Assembly: GCA_041662445.1 (NCBI GenBank)
Contig: JBAZSL010000002.1
Span: forward strand, 62,001-126,000
DNA from: UASB124 sp041662445
GTDB lineage: Bacteria; Babelota; Babeliae; Babelales; RVW-14
Direction: 5' to 3'
Length of the DNA: 64,000 nt
Shown: positions 1-8,891 of the stretch, in pieces
Layout of the letters: the number at the start of each line of letters is the position of its first letter
How positions within the stretch are numbered: the stretch's first letter is position 1
The notes under the pieces: model-generated
What the model saw: only the letters and a program-made list of their open reading frames with translations
Databases searched by the model: none
Told to the model about the DNA's origin: nothing
Position numbers and translations under genes: made by a program

Positions 1-303
1 GGCAAGCTTATTATTTTTGCACTTGAAAATATTGTTTCATTTTCAACGGTTCCCATCTACGTGATCATTTTTCTTTCGCTCTTTTTAATTGTGCTTTGTT
101 GCTTGGGAACAGCGGCCGCTTTGTGTATGCATTTATGTGGATACGTTGTCATGACGGGCTGGACGTCGCTCATCATGTGCGTGCTTTTTTCATTTGCTAC
201 GACACTGTTTTTTTTAGGAATCATTGGTTTGTATGTAGGCAAAATTTTTCAAGAAGTTAAATCGCGGCCAATTTTCGTTATCGATGAAGTGCTTAACCTA
301 TGA
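1..303 (+). CDS. C-terminal end of a GtrB/ArnC-type polyprenyl-phosphate glycosyltransferase (partial)
   Basis: The frame is open from base 1 with no start, so the gene begins left of the window; about 100 residues are visible. They form two strongly hydrophobic membrane segments (roughly residues 15-43 and 52-80 of the fragment) followed by a basic tail with GKIFQEVKSRP. This is the usual end of GT2 enzymes of the DPM1/GtrB/ArnC kind, which load a sugar onto a lipid-phosphate carrier at the inner membrane; the gene at 58031-59017 ends the same way (EIKGRPAYIV). The catalytic GT-A domain is not visible. The stop overlaps the ATG of the ABC transporter gene by 4 bases (ATGA), so the two are probably translationally coupled. 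Confidence 0.75.
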   Translation, partial: GKLIIFALENIVSFSTVPIYVIIFLSLFLIVLCCLGTAAALCMHLCGYVVMTGWTSLIMCVLFSFATTLFFLGIIGLYVGKIFQEVKSRPIFVIDEVLNL

Positions 304-2048
304 AATTTTTACAGCTCTTTAATCAACTTCTTACGCGGCGTGATAGATGTGCGCTCACGGTGCTTTTGTTCTTTTCGATGCTTGTTTCTGTAATTGAGAC
401 AGTGAGTATAACCGCTGTTATGCTTTTTGTTTCGGCAGCAACCAATTTCGATTACATTCTTAAAAGTTCATGGGGCAGTTGGTTATATACAAGCAGCGGC
501 TGCCAAACACCATCGGCATTTGTTATCGCGCTAGGGGTTATTCTCATTATTTTTTATCTCGTTCGCGGTGTCTTGGGTCTTACACATATTTATATGATGG
601 CTCGGTATGCCCATACACGCTATCACCGATTTTCAGTACTGTTTTTTTCGCATTTTTTGAAGTTTTCATATGGCGATTTTGTGAACAAAAATTCAGCAGT
701 CGTGGGGCAAGTAATTTTTTCGCACAGCGGTGCTTTAACGCACATTATGACAGCATTGCTTACGCTTATGTCTGAGATTTTTACAGTGGCATGTATTTAT
801 ATCATGCTTTTTTGGGTTCATTGGAAATTGACGCTCATATTAACGGTTTTTTTAAGTGTTAAGGGATTTTTGATTATAAAAGCTTTCGCAAAAGGTATTG
901 CACGTGCTGGTAAACACACACAATATCATTCACTTGAGAGTTCAAAAGTCTTTGGTGAGTCATTTGGAAATTTCAAACTTATCAAATTGAGTGTGTCTGA
1001 GTCGAGTGCTTCTCGGCGATTTTCGGAAGCAACATGGGGGCAAGCAAAGGCTCAAATTTCGTACGCAACTTTGCAAAATTCACCACGTTCTGTTCTCGAG
1101 ACAATGGGCTTTTTATTGCTTATTTGCGTTATGATCTATGCGGTATATTTCCACAATAATGCTGGTCTGATTATACCTATGGTCTCGATGTATGCCCTCG
1201 CATTCTACCGTCTTTTGCCCTCGATGAATAAAATTCTTACCACGATTCATCAGATTTCTTTTCACCAACATGCGCTGCAAGGGATTCATGATTTTCTAAA
1301 GTTGCCAACAGAAGCTTTAGGCGATGAACCAATTACCTTCGAACGCCGGGTATGTTTGCGTAATCTTTCGTTTGGCTATGATCCGGCCAGATCCGTTTTA
1401 AATGACATTAATCTTACGATTACTAAAGGTGAAAGCGTTGCGTTTGTTGGAGCAAGTGGATCGGGGAAAAGCACACTCGTTGATATTCTTATGGGGCTTT
1501 ATTGCCCACAATCAGGAGAGATGCTTATTGATGGGTTGGCTCTTAATGATGCACATCGCCATTCATGGCAGCGTAAAATTGGCTATATTCCACAAACAAT
1601 TTATCTCTTTGATGGCACGGTAAAAGAGAATGTTGTTTTTGGGCGGGCATATGATGAGCTCACGCTGACTGCTGTTCTTAAAAAGGCACAAATTTATGAT
1701 TTTTTATGTACGCAACAACTTTTTGATACCCGTGTAGGTGAGGGCGGCGTTAAATTGAGCGGTGGCCAAAAACAGCGTATCGCGGTGGCACGAGCATTAT
1801 ATGGCAAGCCAGAGCTCTTAGTTCTTGATGAGGCAACTTCTGCACTTGATCATGATACCGAATCATGTATTATGGACGAAATTTATCAGCTCAAACGGAC
1901 GGTGACACTCGTGATTGTTGCTCATCGAACAAGTACCATTTCCCGTTGCGATAAAGTATATAAAATCGAACAAGGATCTGTTGTCCCCATAACTTTTGAT
2001 CACATAATGCAGGATAGTTTACGAAGCAGGGCGGAACTGGAGCACTGA
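300..2048 (+). CDS. ABC transporter, fused permease and ATPase (PglK/MsbA-like lipid-linked glycan flippase)
   Basis: A 582-residue half-transporter. Residues 1-330 contain about six membrane segments; the rest is an ABC ATPase with Walker A GASGSGKST (about 382-390), Q-loop region YIPQTIYLF, signature LSGGQKQR (about 485), Walker B LLVLDEATSALD (about 505) and an H-loop VIVAHR. The order permease-ATPase and the length match the homodimeric exporter family that includes MsbA and the oligosaccharide flippase PglK. Placed between a lipid-carrier glycosyltransferase and sugar-nucleotide genes, the likely cargo is a lipid-linked saccharide moved across the inner membrane. Substrate assignment is inference; the ABC exporter call is secure. 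The start is fixed by the ATGA overlap with the upstream gene. Confidence 0.88.
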   Translation: MKFLQLFNQLLTRRDRCALTVLLFFSMLVSVIETVSITAVMLFVSAATNFDYILKSSWGSWLYTSSGCQTPSAFVIALGVILIIFYLVRGVLGLTHIYMMARYAHTRYHRFSVLFFSHFLKFSYGDFVNKNSAVVGQVIFSHSGALTHIMTALLTLMSEIFTVACIYIMLFWVHWKLTLILTVFLSVKGFLIIKAFAKGIARAGKHTQYHSLESSKVFGESFGNFKLIKLSVSESSASRRFSEATWGQAKAQISYATLQNSPRSVLETMGFLLLICVMIYAVYFHNNAGLIIPMVSMYALAFYRLLPSMNKILTTIHQISFHQHALQGIHDFLKLPTEALGDEPITFERRVCLRNLSFGYDPARSVLNDINLTITKGESVAFVGASGSGKSTLVDILMGLYCPQSGEMLIDGLALNDAHRHSWQRKIGYIPQTIYLFDGTVKENVVFGRAYDELTLTAVLKKAQIYDFLCTQQLFDTRVGEGGVKLSGGQKQRIAVARALYGKPELLVLDEATSALDHDTESCIMDEIYQLKRTVTLVIVAHRTSTISRCDKVYKIEQGSVVPITFDHIMQDSLRSRAELEH

Positions 2049-2068
2049 TTTTCTGCGCGTCAGAAAAT
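2048..2068 (+). other. Short hairpin between the ABC transporter gene and gmd
   Basis: ATTTTCTG and CAGAAAAT form an 8-bp perfect stem around a 5-base loop, beginning on the last base of the ABC stop codon. There is no long T-run after it (only TTT), so it is not a convincing intrinsic terminator. It could be a weak attenuator or an mRNA processing/stability hairpin that separates gmd from the upstream pair. It lies just before the gmd ribosome binding site (GAGGAG, 2071-2076). Confidence 0.35.
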
Positions 2069-2084
2069 TTGAGGAGAGATGAAG

Positions 2085-3248
2085 ATGAAGCGGGCGCTGA
2101 TTACCGGTATTACCGGACAAGACGGCTCGTATCTTGCGGAGTTTTTGATTGCTCAGGGATACTCGGTTCATGGTGTTATTCGGCGTGCATCGACGTTTAA
2201 CACCCAGCGCATTGACCATTTGTACCGCGATCCGCACGATGGTAAATCAAGGCTGTTTCTTTATTATGGCGATATGACCGATACCGGCAGTATTACGAAA
2301 TTTATTGATGGAATACAACCTGATGAGGTGTACCATCTGGCCGCGCAAACGCATGTTAAAGTTTCGTTTCAGATGCCTGAATATACCGGTAATGTAACCG
2401 GTTTAGGGACGACAAGAATTCTTGAGGCTATCAGAGATACGCAACGGCCCATAAAATTTTATCAAGCGTCATCTTCCGAGATGTTTGGTGCCGCACCTGC
2501 GCCTCAAAATGAACAGACCACTTTCCAGCCGCGTAGCCCCTATGCAGCAGCAAAGTTATATGCCTATTGGATGACGGTTAATTACCGCGAAGCTTATGGC
2601 CTGTTTGCTTGCAACGGGATTTTGTTTAATCACGAAAGTCCACGGCGCGGAGAAACATTTGTAACGCGCAAGATTACGCGTGCTCTTGCTCAAATGCGAC
2701 TGGGTAAACAAAAAAAATTATATCTTGGCAATCTCGACACGAAACGTGATTGGGGTTTTGCCCCAGAATATGTTGAAGTGATGTGGCGTATGTTGCAGGT
2801 TGATAAACCTGATGATTATGTTATTGGCACCGGGCAGAGCCAACCGGTACGTGCCTTTGTTGAAAAAGCCTTCACGTATGTTGGCATCACTTTAGATTGG
2901 GTTGGTACAGGAGTTAGTGAGCGTGCGTTGGTACGCTCTTGTACCGCTGAATGGAAGTCACTTTTCAAGCCTGGTGACTGTATTCTTGAAGTTGATTCGC
3001 ATTATTTCCGTCCAACTGAGGTTGACCATTTGCAAGCTGATGCCAGCAAAGCGCGCACGCTTCTTGGTTGGCAGCCACGTATTACGCTGGATGAACTTGT
3101 GGCGATTATGATCGATTACGATTTTAAATATGTAGGTCTTCCGATGCTTGGCGAGGGTTTTGCGACGTGCAAAAATAAAAATTTTTCTTACACAAATCAC
3201 GATTTTACTTTGCAACAGCAAACGCAGGATGTAGAGGGCTTGCCATGA
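2085..3248 (+). CDS. gmd: GDP-mannose 4,6-dehydratase
   Basis: Converts GDP-D-mannose to GDP-4-keto-6-deoxy-D-mannose, the first step to GDP-L-fucose, in the cytoplasm. It is an extended short-chain dehydrogenase: NADP-binding glycine motif GITGQDGSYLAE at the N-terminus, SSSEMFG, and the catalytic pair in SPYAAAKLYAYW (Tyr153, Lys157). The segments FVTRKITRALAQ and GNLDTKRDWGFAPEY are hallmarks of this family. I place the start at ATG 2085, not the in-frame ATG 2079, because GAGGAG at 2071-2076 is then 8 bases upstream. At 387 residues it is a little longer than usual owing to the C-terminal tail after the last conserved segment (LLGWQPRITLDELV). The stop overlaps the start of fcl. Confidence 0.95.
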   Translation: MKRALITGITGQDGSYLAEFLIAQGYSVHGVIRRASTFNTQRIDHLYRDPHDGKSRLFLYYGDMTDTGSITKFIDGIQPDEVYHLAAQTHVKVSFQMPEYTGNVTGLGTTRILEAIRDTQRPIKFYQASSSEMFGAAPAPQNEQTTFQPRSPYAAAKLYAYWMTVNYREAYGLFACNGILFNHESPRRGETFVTRKITRALAQMRLGKQKKLYLGNLDTKRDWGFAPEYVEVMWRMLQVDKPDDYVIGTGQSQPVRAFVEKAFTYVGITLDWVGTGVSERALVRSCTAEWKSLFKPGDCILEVDSHYFRPTEVDHLQADASKARTLLGWQPRITLDELVAIMIDYDFKYVGLPMLGEGFATCKNKNFSYTNHDFTLQQQTQDVEGLP

Positions 3249-4339
3249 TGACCACGTCTTCAAAAATTTACGTTGCGGGCCATCAGGGACTGGTTGGATC
3301 TGCCTTGGTCCGTACATTGAGCAGTAACGGTTATAACAATCTTGTTGTTCGCTCATTTCACGAATTAGACTTGCGTAACCAGCAGCAGGTAACAAAATTT
3401 TTTGATGAGCAGCGTCCGGAATATGTTTTTTTAGCAGCGGCAAAAGTTGGTGGCATTGGTGCCAACTCAACGTATAAAGCTGAATTTATTTACGACAATA
3501 TGATGATTGCCGCACATGTAATTCATGCATCATATTGTTACGGCGTTAAAAAACTCATTAATTTTGGGTCCTCGTGTATTTACCCGCGACTCGCACCCCA
3601 GCCGCTTAAAGAGGAATATTTGCTGTCAGGCCCATTTGAACCGACCAATGAGCCATATGCCATTGCCAAAATTGCAGCGCTTAAACTATGCCGTTACTAC
3701 AATGAGCAATACGGGACCAATTTTATTTCGCTTATGCCGACGAATTTGTATGGTCCTTATGACAACTTTAATCTTGAAACGGCGCATGTTCTTCCGGCGC
3801 TTATACGTAAATTTCATCTCGCTAAATTGCTGATGCAGGGCGATCATGATGCCGTGCGAGAAGATTTTAAACGCTATCCCGTTGGTTATGGTATAACCGC
3901 TGTTGATCTTTTGGATCCTGCCAGAATCACTTCTATTTTAGAACGTTGCGGTATTGCCGATGGAGCCGTAACGTTGTGGGGAAGCGGTACACCCTGCCGA
4001 GAATTTCTCCACGTTGATGACGTTGCACGTGCAGCAGTTATTCTAGCTGAGCACTATGATTATTGCGATGTTGGCGAATGCATTAATGTTGGGACTGGTA
4101 CTGATTGTGCGATTTGCGAATTAGCCGATTTGATAAAACAAATTATTGGATTTAATGGGCGTATTGTATATGGCACGAAGGTGTTGGATGGTATGCCGCG
4201 CAAGTGCCTGAATATATCAAAAATCGAGGCTCTGAATTGGAAGCCCTCAATTACTTTGGCAGATGGCCTCAAGAATGTTTATTCATGGTATGTGCATGCA
4301 TGTCCAGATGAGGAGAGTTGTCATCATGCTACGCTATAA
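3245..4339 (+). CDS. fcl: GDP-L-fucose synthase (3,5-epimerase/4-reductase)
   Basis: Epimerises and reduces the Gmd product to GDP-L-fucose using NADPH. The 364-residue protein starts with the Rossmann motif VAGHQGLVGSALVR and has NFGSSCIYPR and NEPYAIAKIAALK, which supplies catalytic Tyr138 and Lys142. HVLPALIRKFH and the GSGTPCREFLHVDD segment are specific to fucose synthases. Length exceeds the common 310-320 residues because of an insertion around residues 200-240 (RYPVGYGITAVDLLDPARIT), which I have seen only as a lineage variation, not as loss of function. The ATG overlaps the gmd stop, so the pair is one transcription unit. GDP-fucose made here could feed the GT11-like transferases at 36217 and 50490. 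Confidence 0.95.
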   Translation: MMTTSSKIYVAGHQGLVGSALVRTLSSNGYNNLVVRSFHELDLRNQQQVTKFFDEQRPEYVFLAAAKVGGIGANSTYKAEFIYDNMMIAAHVIHASYCYGVKKLINFGSSCIYPRLAPQPLKEEYLLSGPFEPTNEPYAIAKIAALKLCRYYNEQYGTNFISLMPTNLYGPYDNFNLETAHVLPALIRKFHLAKLLMQGDHDAVREDFKRYPVGYGITAVDLLDPARITSILERCGIADGAVTLWGSGTPCREFLHVDDVARAAVILAEHYDYCDVGECINVGTGTDCAICELADLIKQIIGFNGRIVYGTKVLDGMPRKCLNISKIEALNWKPSITLADGLKNVYSWYVHACPDEESCHHATL

Positions 4340-5360
4340 ATCAGTTTTAGTTACCGGAGGGACCGGTTCATTTGGAAAAGCCTTTGTCCGGACAATTTTG
4401 CAACGATATCCACATCTGGAGCGTGTAATTGTTTTATCTCGTGATGAGTTTAAACAATTTGAGATGTCCAATATGCCCGAGTTTAGAAATGATCAGCGGC
4501 TGAGGTTCTTTGTTGGCGATGTGCGAGACAAGGATCGACTTTATAGGGCATTTGATGCTGTTGATGTTATCATTCATGCCGCTGCACTCAAGCAGGTGCC
4601 GTCATGCGAATACAATCCTTTTGAAGCGATCAAAACAAATATTCTTGGGGCTCAGAATGTTATAGATGCGGCAATAGATAGAAATGTTAAACGAGTTATT
4701 GCGTTGAGTACTGATAAGGCCTGTGCTCCCATTAATTTATACGGTGCTACTAAACTGTGTTCGGATAAGTTGTTTATTGCAGGAAATGTTTATGTAGGTA
4801 CACATGAGACACGTTTTGCGGTTGTGCGTTATGGTAACGTTGTAGCAAGTAGGGGATCAGTTATTCCCTATTTTCAGCAGCTTATCAATAATGGTGCACG
4901 TGAACTTCCGATTACTGATGTGCGTATGACGCGTTTTTGGCTTCGGCTGGAACATGCAGTAGACATGGTGATCCACGCATTGCAGGTTATGGATGGCGGT
5001 GAGCTTTTTGTTAAAAAAATCCCCTCAATGAGAATTGTGGACTTGGCACAGGCAATGGCCCCTGACCTTCCCATCATCGAAGTTGGTATTCGCCCAGGTG
5101 AAAAAATTCACGAGATGATGATCTCTCGGGAAGATGCACGCAGTACGTATGATTTCGATTCATATTATGTTATTTACCAGCATGGAAATCGTGGCAAGGG
5201 AATTCCGGTAAATCCTGATTTCGAATATCATAGCGGCAATAATGCCGAATGGCTTTCGATTGAGCAAATGCGTTATATGCTCGGTTGTAAGAACGATGAA
5301 TTATTCAGCAAAATTCACTCACATAAACGATTTACACAAACAGCGCAGGGTGGTGTCTAG
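4326..5360 (+). CDS. pseB: UDP-N-acetylglucosamine 4,6-dehydratase (inverting), PseB
   Basis: First enzyme of pseudaminic acid synthesis: UDP-GlcNAc is dehydrated and C5-inverted to the UDP-4-keto-L-altro/ido sugar. The N-terminal motif VLVTGGTGSFGKAFV, the IIHAAALKQVPSCEYNPFEA segment, LSTDKACAPINLYGATK (Tyr139, Lys143) and the C-terminal GIRPGEKIHEMM are all PseB hallmarks. The frame extends 21 codons upstream, but the real start is ATG 4326: GAGGAG lies about 10 bases before it and the family starts exactly at the Rossmann strand. Residues total 344, typical. It overlaps the fcl end by 14 bases and is followed 3 bases later by pseC, the next enzyme. Confidence 0.94.
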   Translation: MLRYKSVLVTGGTGSFGKAFVRTILQRYPHLERVIVLSRDEFKQFEMSNMPEFRNDQRLRFFVGDVRDKDRLYRAFDAVDVIIHAAALKQVPSCEYNPFEAIKTNILGAQNVIDAAIDRNVKRVIALSTDKACAPINLYGATKLCSDKLFIAGNVYVGTHETRFAVVRYGNVVASRGSVIPYFQQLINNGARELPITDVRMTRFWLRLEHAVDMVIHALQVMDGGELFVKKIPSMRIVDLAQAMAPDLPIIEVGIRPGEKIHEMMISREDARSTYDFDSYYVIYQHGNRGKGIPVNPDFEYHSGNNAEWLSIEQMRYMLGCKNDELFSKIHSHKRFTQTAQGGV

Positions 5361-5363
5361 CGC

Positions 5364-6521
5364 ATGTTCGGAGCAACAAAAAAATACTCTTACGGTAAGC
5401 AAACGATATCATGTAGCGATATGTGGGCGGTACTCAAAGCCCTACGGTCATCATGGTTGACGCAAGGTCCTAAGGTACGTGAATTTGAACAGGCTCTTTG
5501 CTCGTACACCGGAGCTCGTTATTGTGTGGTGGTTGCCAATGCCACTGCGGCGCTTCATATCGCTCTATTGGCACTCAAGATTTCACCTCTTGATCGCGTC
5601 GTTACCTCTCCGATTACCTTTGTTGCTTCGGCCAACAGTATTTTACATGCAGGTGGCAATGTTCAGTTTGCTGACATTTGTCCCGAAACCGCATGCATAG
5701 ATCCGTGTGAGATTGAAAAAAATATTACGCAAGAAACCAAAGGAATAATGCCGGTCCATTTTGCTGGACAGTCGTGTGATATGGAGCGTATTGCTACCAT
5801 TGCAAAATCTCGAAATTTATTTGTTGTCGAAGATGCCGCCCATGCCCTGGGCTCACATTATAAAGATGAAAAAGTTGGCTCCTGTCGTTATTCAGATGCG
5901 GCTATTTTTTCATTTCATCCCGTTAAAAATATTACGACAGGTGAAGGTGGCGCCATTACCACCAACCGAGAGGATCTATACGAAGTAATGTTGATGCTAC
6001 GGACGCACGGCATTACGCGTGATCCAGCACGTATGACGAAGAACGATGGAGCATGGTATTACGAACAACAGTTGCTCGGGTTTAATTATAGAATTACTGA
6101 TATTCAGTGTGCGCTTGGTCTTTCGCAGCTCAAACGCCTTGATACCTTTGTGCAGCAACGAAGAGAATTGGTCGAAATGTATCGTGAAGAATTTAGGGAT
6201 GATGCGCGCTTTTGCCTATTACAGGAAAACAAATATTCACGAGCAGCATTCCATCTATTTCCACTGCTTATTGATTTTAACGAGATCAAAATAAATAAAA
6301 AAAATTTATGTGCTGCTTTGGCTCAAAAAGGAGTGCATACACAGGTGCACTATATTCCGGTTCATATACAGCCCTATTATAGAAATCTTGGGTTTGTTTC
6401 TGGGAGTTTTCCGCATGCAGAATCGTATTATCAGCGAACACTCTCTCTTCCTCTCTATCCATTGCTAAGATCGCGTGATATCAAAAATATTGTAAAAATC
6501 ATAAAAACAACAGCTGTGTAA
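5364..6521 (+). CDS. pseC: UDP-4-keto-6-deoxy-sugar aminotransferase, PseC
   Basis: DegT/DnrJ/EryC1-type PLP enzyme that aminates C4 of the PseB product using glutamate. The 385-residue protein contains the substrate/PLP region NATAALHIALLAL, the aspartate in VVEDAAHALGS and the Schiff-base lysine Lys188 in FHPVKNITTGEGGAI. It opens with YGKQTISCSDMWAV and has WLTQGPKVREFE, both characteristic of the PseC subgroup rather than of perosamine or LegC enzymes. Start is the only good ATG after the pseB stop. Position directly behind pseB supports pseudaminate rather than legionaminate chemistry. Confidence 0.93.
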   Translation: MFGATKKYSYGKQTISCSDMWAVLKALRSSWLTQGPKVREFEQALCSYTGARYCVVVANATAALHIALLALKISPLDRVVTSPITFVASANSILHAGGNVQFADICPETACIDPCEIEKNITQETKGIMPVHFAGQSCDMERIATIAKSRNLFVVEDAAHALGSHYKDEKVGSCRYSDAAIFSFHPVKNITTGEGGAITTNREDLYEVMLMLRTHGITRDPARMTKNDGAWYYEQQLLGFNYRITDIQCALGLSQLKRLDTFVQQRRELVEMYREEFRDDARFCLLQENKYSRAAFHLFPLLIDFNEIKINKKNLCAALAQKGVHTQVHYIPVHIQPYYRNLGFVSGSFPHAESYYQRTLSLPLYPLLRSRDIKNIVKIIKTTAV

Positions 6522-6534
6522 AAATGAGGCGACT

Positions 6535-7797
6535 ATGTTTAAAATTGGGTTGAAACTTTGGTCGACGAATGAGCAGTATGTGAATGAAGCGATTCGTCTC
6601 TGCGAACATGGTTTTTGCGATTATATTGAGCTTTTTGCTGTGCCGAAATCATTCGAGCACCATGTTGGTCTATGGGCGGCGGTCAAGAAAAAAACCAATA
6701 TTATGATGATAATTCACGCGGCGCATTTGCGTGAAGGGGTAAATCTGGCTCAATCACCGTGCTTTGAGAATAATATGGTTGTTGCACGAGAAGCGCTTGC
6801 CTTTGCTGATGAACTTGGGGCCTTGTCGGTCATTTTTCATCCCGGAACAAATGGACAATGGCAGGAAACCTGTCGACAAATTTCTCATATTCGTGATGCA
6901 CGCATTGTTATCGAAAATAAACCATATTTTGTTTCTCCTGAATTGATTTGTAATGGTGCAACCTATGAAGAGGTTAAATCAATTATTGACACAACGAGAG
7001 CTGGTTTTTGTTGTGACATAGGTCACGCCGTTTGTGCTGCAAATGCGTTGCACCAAGATCAACTTGAGTACGTGAAAAAATTTTTATCATTGCAACCACG
7101 CATGTTCCATCTTGCTGACGGGGATTGGTGCGGCGTGTATGATCAGCATGATCATCTGGGACATGGATTATTCAAATTAAACGAGCTGCTGCGTTTATTG
7201 CCTGAAGATAGCATGATTACCTTGGAAACAGCGCACGATTCCGATCATAGTTTAGTCGATTTTGAATCGGATGTTGCATATGTGCGCATGCTAGAAAAGC
7301 AGTGGCTCCGAGAACGTACGAATGCCGATATTACTATTGATCCAGCAACGTTGGACGATCTGCATGATATTTTTAATCTTTCAAATGATGATGAAGTTAG
7401 AAGAAATTCGATCAATATTCAAAAAATTGCCTGGAATGACCATGTTGCATGGTTCAACGAACAAATAAGAAGCAAAGAGGATTATTTTTTTGTGGCACGC
7501 AACAAAAATAATGATTTTGTTGGACAGGTACGTTTTGACAAGGTGCGCACTGAAAATTGTCTTCGTATCAGTGTAAGTTTGTGCAAAGAGTTCCGCAATA
7601 AGGGTCTTGGTGCTCATCTTATAGCATTGAGCTCTCAAAGAGTCCTTCACAATACACAGGCAACAAAAATATGTGCTTATATCAAGCCTGAAAACGGAGC
7701 ATCCATAAAAGCTTTTTCTAAGGCTGGTTATGTTGCCGTTGGTAGTGTAAAAGTTGATGGAGTTGAATTGTCGGTGTTTGAATGTACATTGCGATAA
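6535..7797 (+). CDS. Fusion of a TIM-barrel (AP-endonuclease-2/sugar isomerase type) domain and a PseH-like GNAT acetyltransferase
   Basis: Residues 1 to about 262 form a xylose-isomerase-like TIM barrel with the expected metal ligands: Glu in RIVIENKPY, Asp/His in CDIGHAV, His in MFHLADGD and Glu in MITLETAH. Residues about 266-420 are a GNAT domain (ND..VRRNSI, HVAWFNEQI, EFRNKGLGAHLIALSS) most like PseH, which N-acylates the 4-amino group of the PseC product. In many other bacteria this GNAT is fused to or beside PseG, the UDP-sugar hydrolase. No PseG is recognisable in the window, and the TIM barrel occupies its place. It might be an isomerase/epimerase or hydrolase acting on the same intermediate; that is inference. 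A GAGG ribosome binding site precedes ATG 6535. Confidence 0.8.
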   Translation: MFKIGLKLWSTNEQYVNEAIRLCEHGFCDYIELFAVPKSFEHHVGLWAAVKKKTNIMMIIHAAHLREGVNLAQSPCFENNMVVAREALAFADELGALSVIFHPGTNGQWQETCRQISHIRDARIVIENKPYFVSPELICNGATYEEVKSIIDTTRAGFCCDIGHAVCAANALHQDQLEYVKKFLSLQPRMFHLADGDWCGVYDQHDHLGHGLFKLNELLRLLPEDSMITLETAHDSDHSLVDFESDVAYVRMLEKQWLRERTNADITIDPATLDDLHDIFNLSNDDEVRRNSINIQKIAWNDHVAWFNEQIRSKEDYFFVARNKNNDFVGQVRFDKVRTENCLRISVSLCKEFRNKGLGAHLIALSSQRVLHNTQATKICAYIKPENGASIKAFSKAGYVAVGSVKVDGVELSVFECTLR

Positions 7798-7819
7798 TGC
7801 AGTAAAAAAGAGATGAGAA

Positions 7820-8872
7820 ATGAGAGATATTGTTATCGACAGCATAAAAATTGGAAGGCAGCACCCACCGTTTGTTGTCGCTGAAATGTCGGGCAATCAT
7901 AATCAGTCGTTGCAGCGGGCACTTCAACTTGTTGAGGCTGCCGCATATGCAGGCGTTAACGCCGTTAAGCTTCAAACATATACCGCAGATACCATAACGC
8001 TTGATGTACAAAGCGACGACTTTATGATCAATGATGCAAAAAGTCTTTGGCGCGGGGCAACGCTACATGCACTGTATCAACAATCCTATACTCCTTGGGC
8101 GTGGCACAAGCAAATTATGGAGAAATGTAAGCAACATGGATTGTTGTGTTTTAGCACACCCTTTGACGAGACAGCAGTCGATTTTTTGGAATCACTGAAT
8201 GTCCCCTGTTACAAAATTGCTTCTTTTGAAGTTGTTCATTTACCTTTGATAAAAAAAGTTGCCTCGACCGGTAAACCATTGATTATTTCGACGGGGCTTG
8301 CAAATGTTGCCGAGCTCTATGAGGCGGTTGCGGTTGCGCATTCGGCAGGTTGTCGTGATATTGTTTTGCTTAAATGCACAAGTACGTATCCAGCCGAGCC
8401 GGTGGATTCAAATCTTATAACTATTCCTCATATGCAGACTCTTTTCGATTGCCATGTTGGACTGTCAGATCACACGTTGGGCTTGGGTGTTAGTGTTGCC
8501 AGTATTGCATTAGGTGCAACTTTTATAGAAAAGCATTTTACGTTATGTAGGGCTGATGGTGGTGCTGATGCTGAATTTTCATTAGAACCTGAAGAAATGA
8601 AAAATTTAGTTATTGAAATAAGCCGCGCATGGCAGGCGCTTGGAAATGTTGCTTATGGACCAACGTTACATGAAAAAAAATCACTTCAATTTAGAAGATC
8701 CATTTATGCTTCACGGGATATTATGGCTGGAGAAATTTTAAGTGCAGAGAATTTGAAGATCATTAGACCAGGATATGGACTAGCTCCTAAGTATTTGGAA
8801 GTGATTGTTGGGAGAAAAGCTTTACGTGATATTACTAAAGGAACGCCTGTAGATTGGCAAATGTTTGTATAA
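7820..8872 (+). CDS. pseI: Pseudaminic acid synthase (NeuB family)
   Basis: Condenses phosphoenolpyruvate with a 2,4-diamino-trideoxy-hexose to give the nine-carbon nonulosonate. The 350-residue protein begins FVVAEMSGNHNQ, has VNAVKLQTYTADTITLD, CFSTPFDETAVDFLE, YKIASFE, GLSDHTLG and FIEKHFTL, and ends in a SAF/antifreeze-like domain (RSIYASRDIMAGEIL to GRKALRDI). EMSGNHN and KLQTYTADT distinguish PseI from NeuB and LegI. A purine-rich AGAGATGAGA stretch before ATG 7820 serves as ribosome binding site. Gene order continues directly from the acetyltransferase fusion. Confidence 0.94.
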   Translation: MRDIVIDSIKIGRQHPPFVVAEMSGNHNQSLQRALQLVEAAAYAGVNAVKLQTYTADTITLDVQSDDFMINDAKSLWRGATLHALYQQSYTPWAWHKQIMEKCKQHGLLCFSTPFDETAVDFLESLNVPCYKIASFEVVHLPLIKKVASTGKPLIISTGLANVAELYEAVAVAHSAGCRDIVLLKCTSTYPAEPVDSNLITIPHMQTLFDCHVGLSDHTLGLGVSVASIALGATFIEKHFTLCRADGGADAEFSLEPEEMKNLVIEISRAWQALGNVAYGPTLHEKKSLQFRRSIYASRDIMAGEILSAENLKIIRPGYGLAPKYLEVIVGRKALRDITKGTPVDWQMFV

Positions 8873-8891
8873 CAACTAAGGATGATTGGTA

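Noticed and set aside
2958..3470. A 170-codon - strand ORF under gmd and fcl
   Set aside because: It lies opposite two unmistakable genes, has no recognisable motif and no good ribosome binding site.
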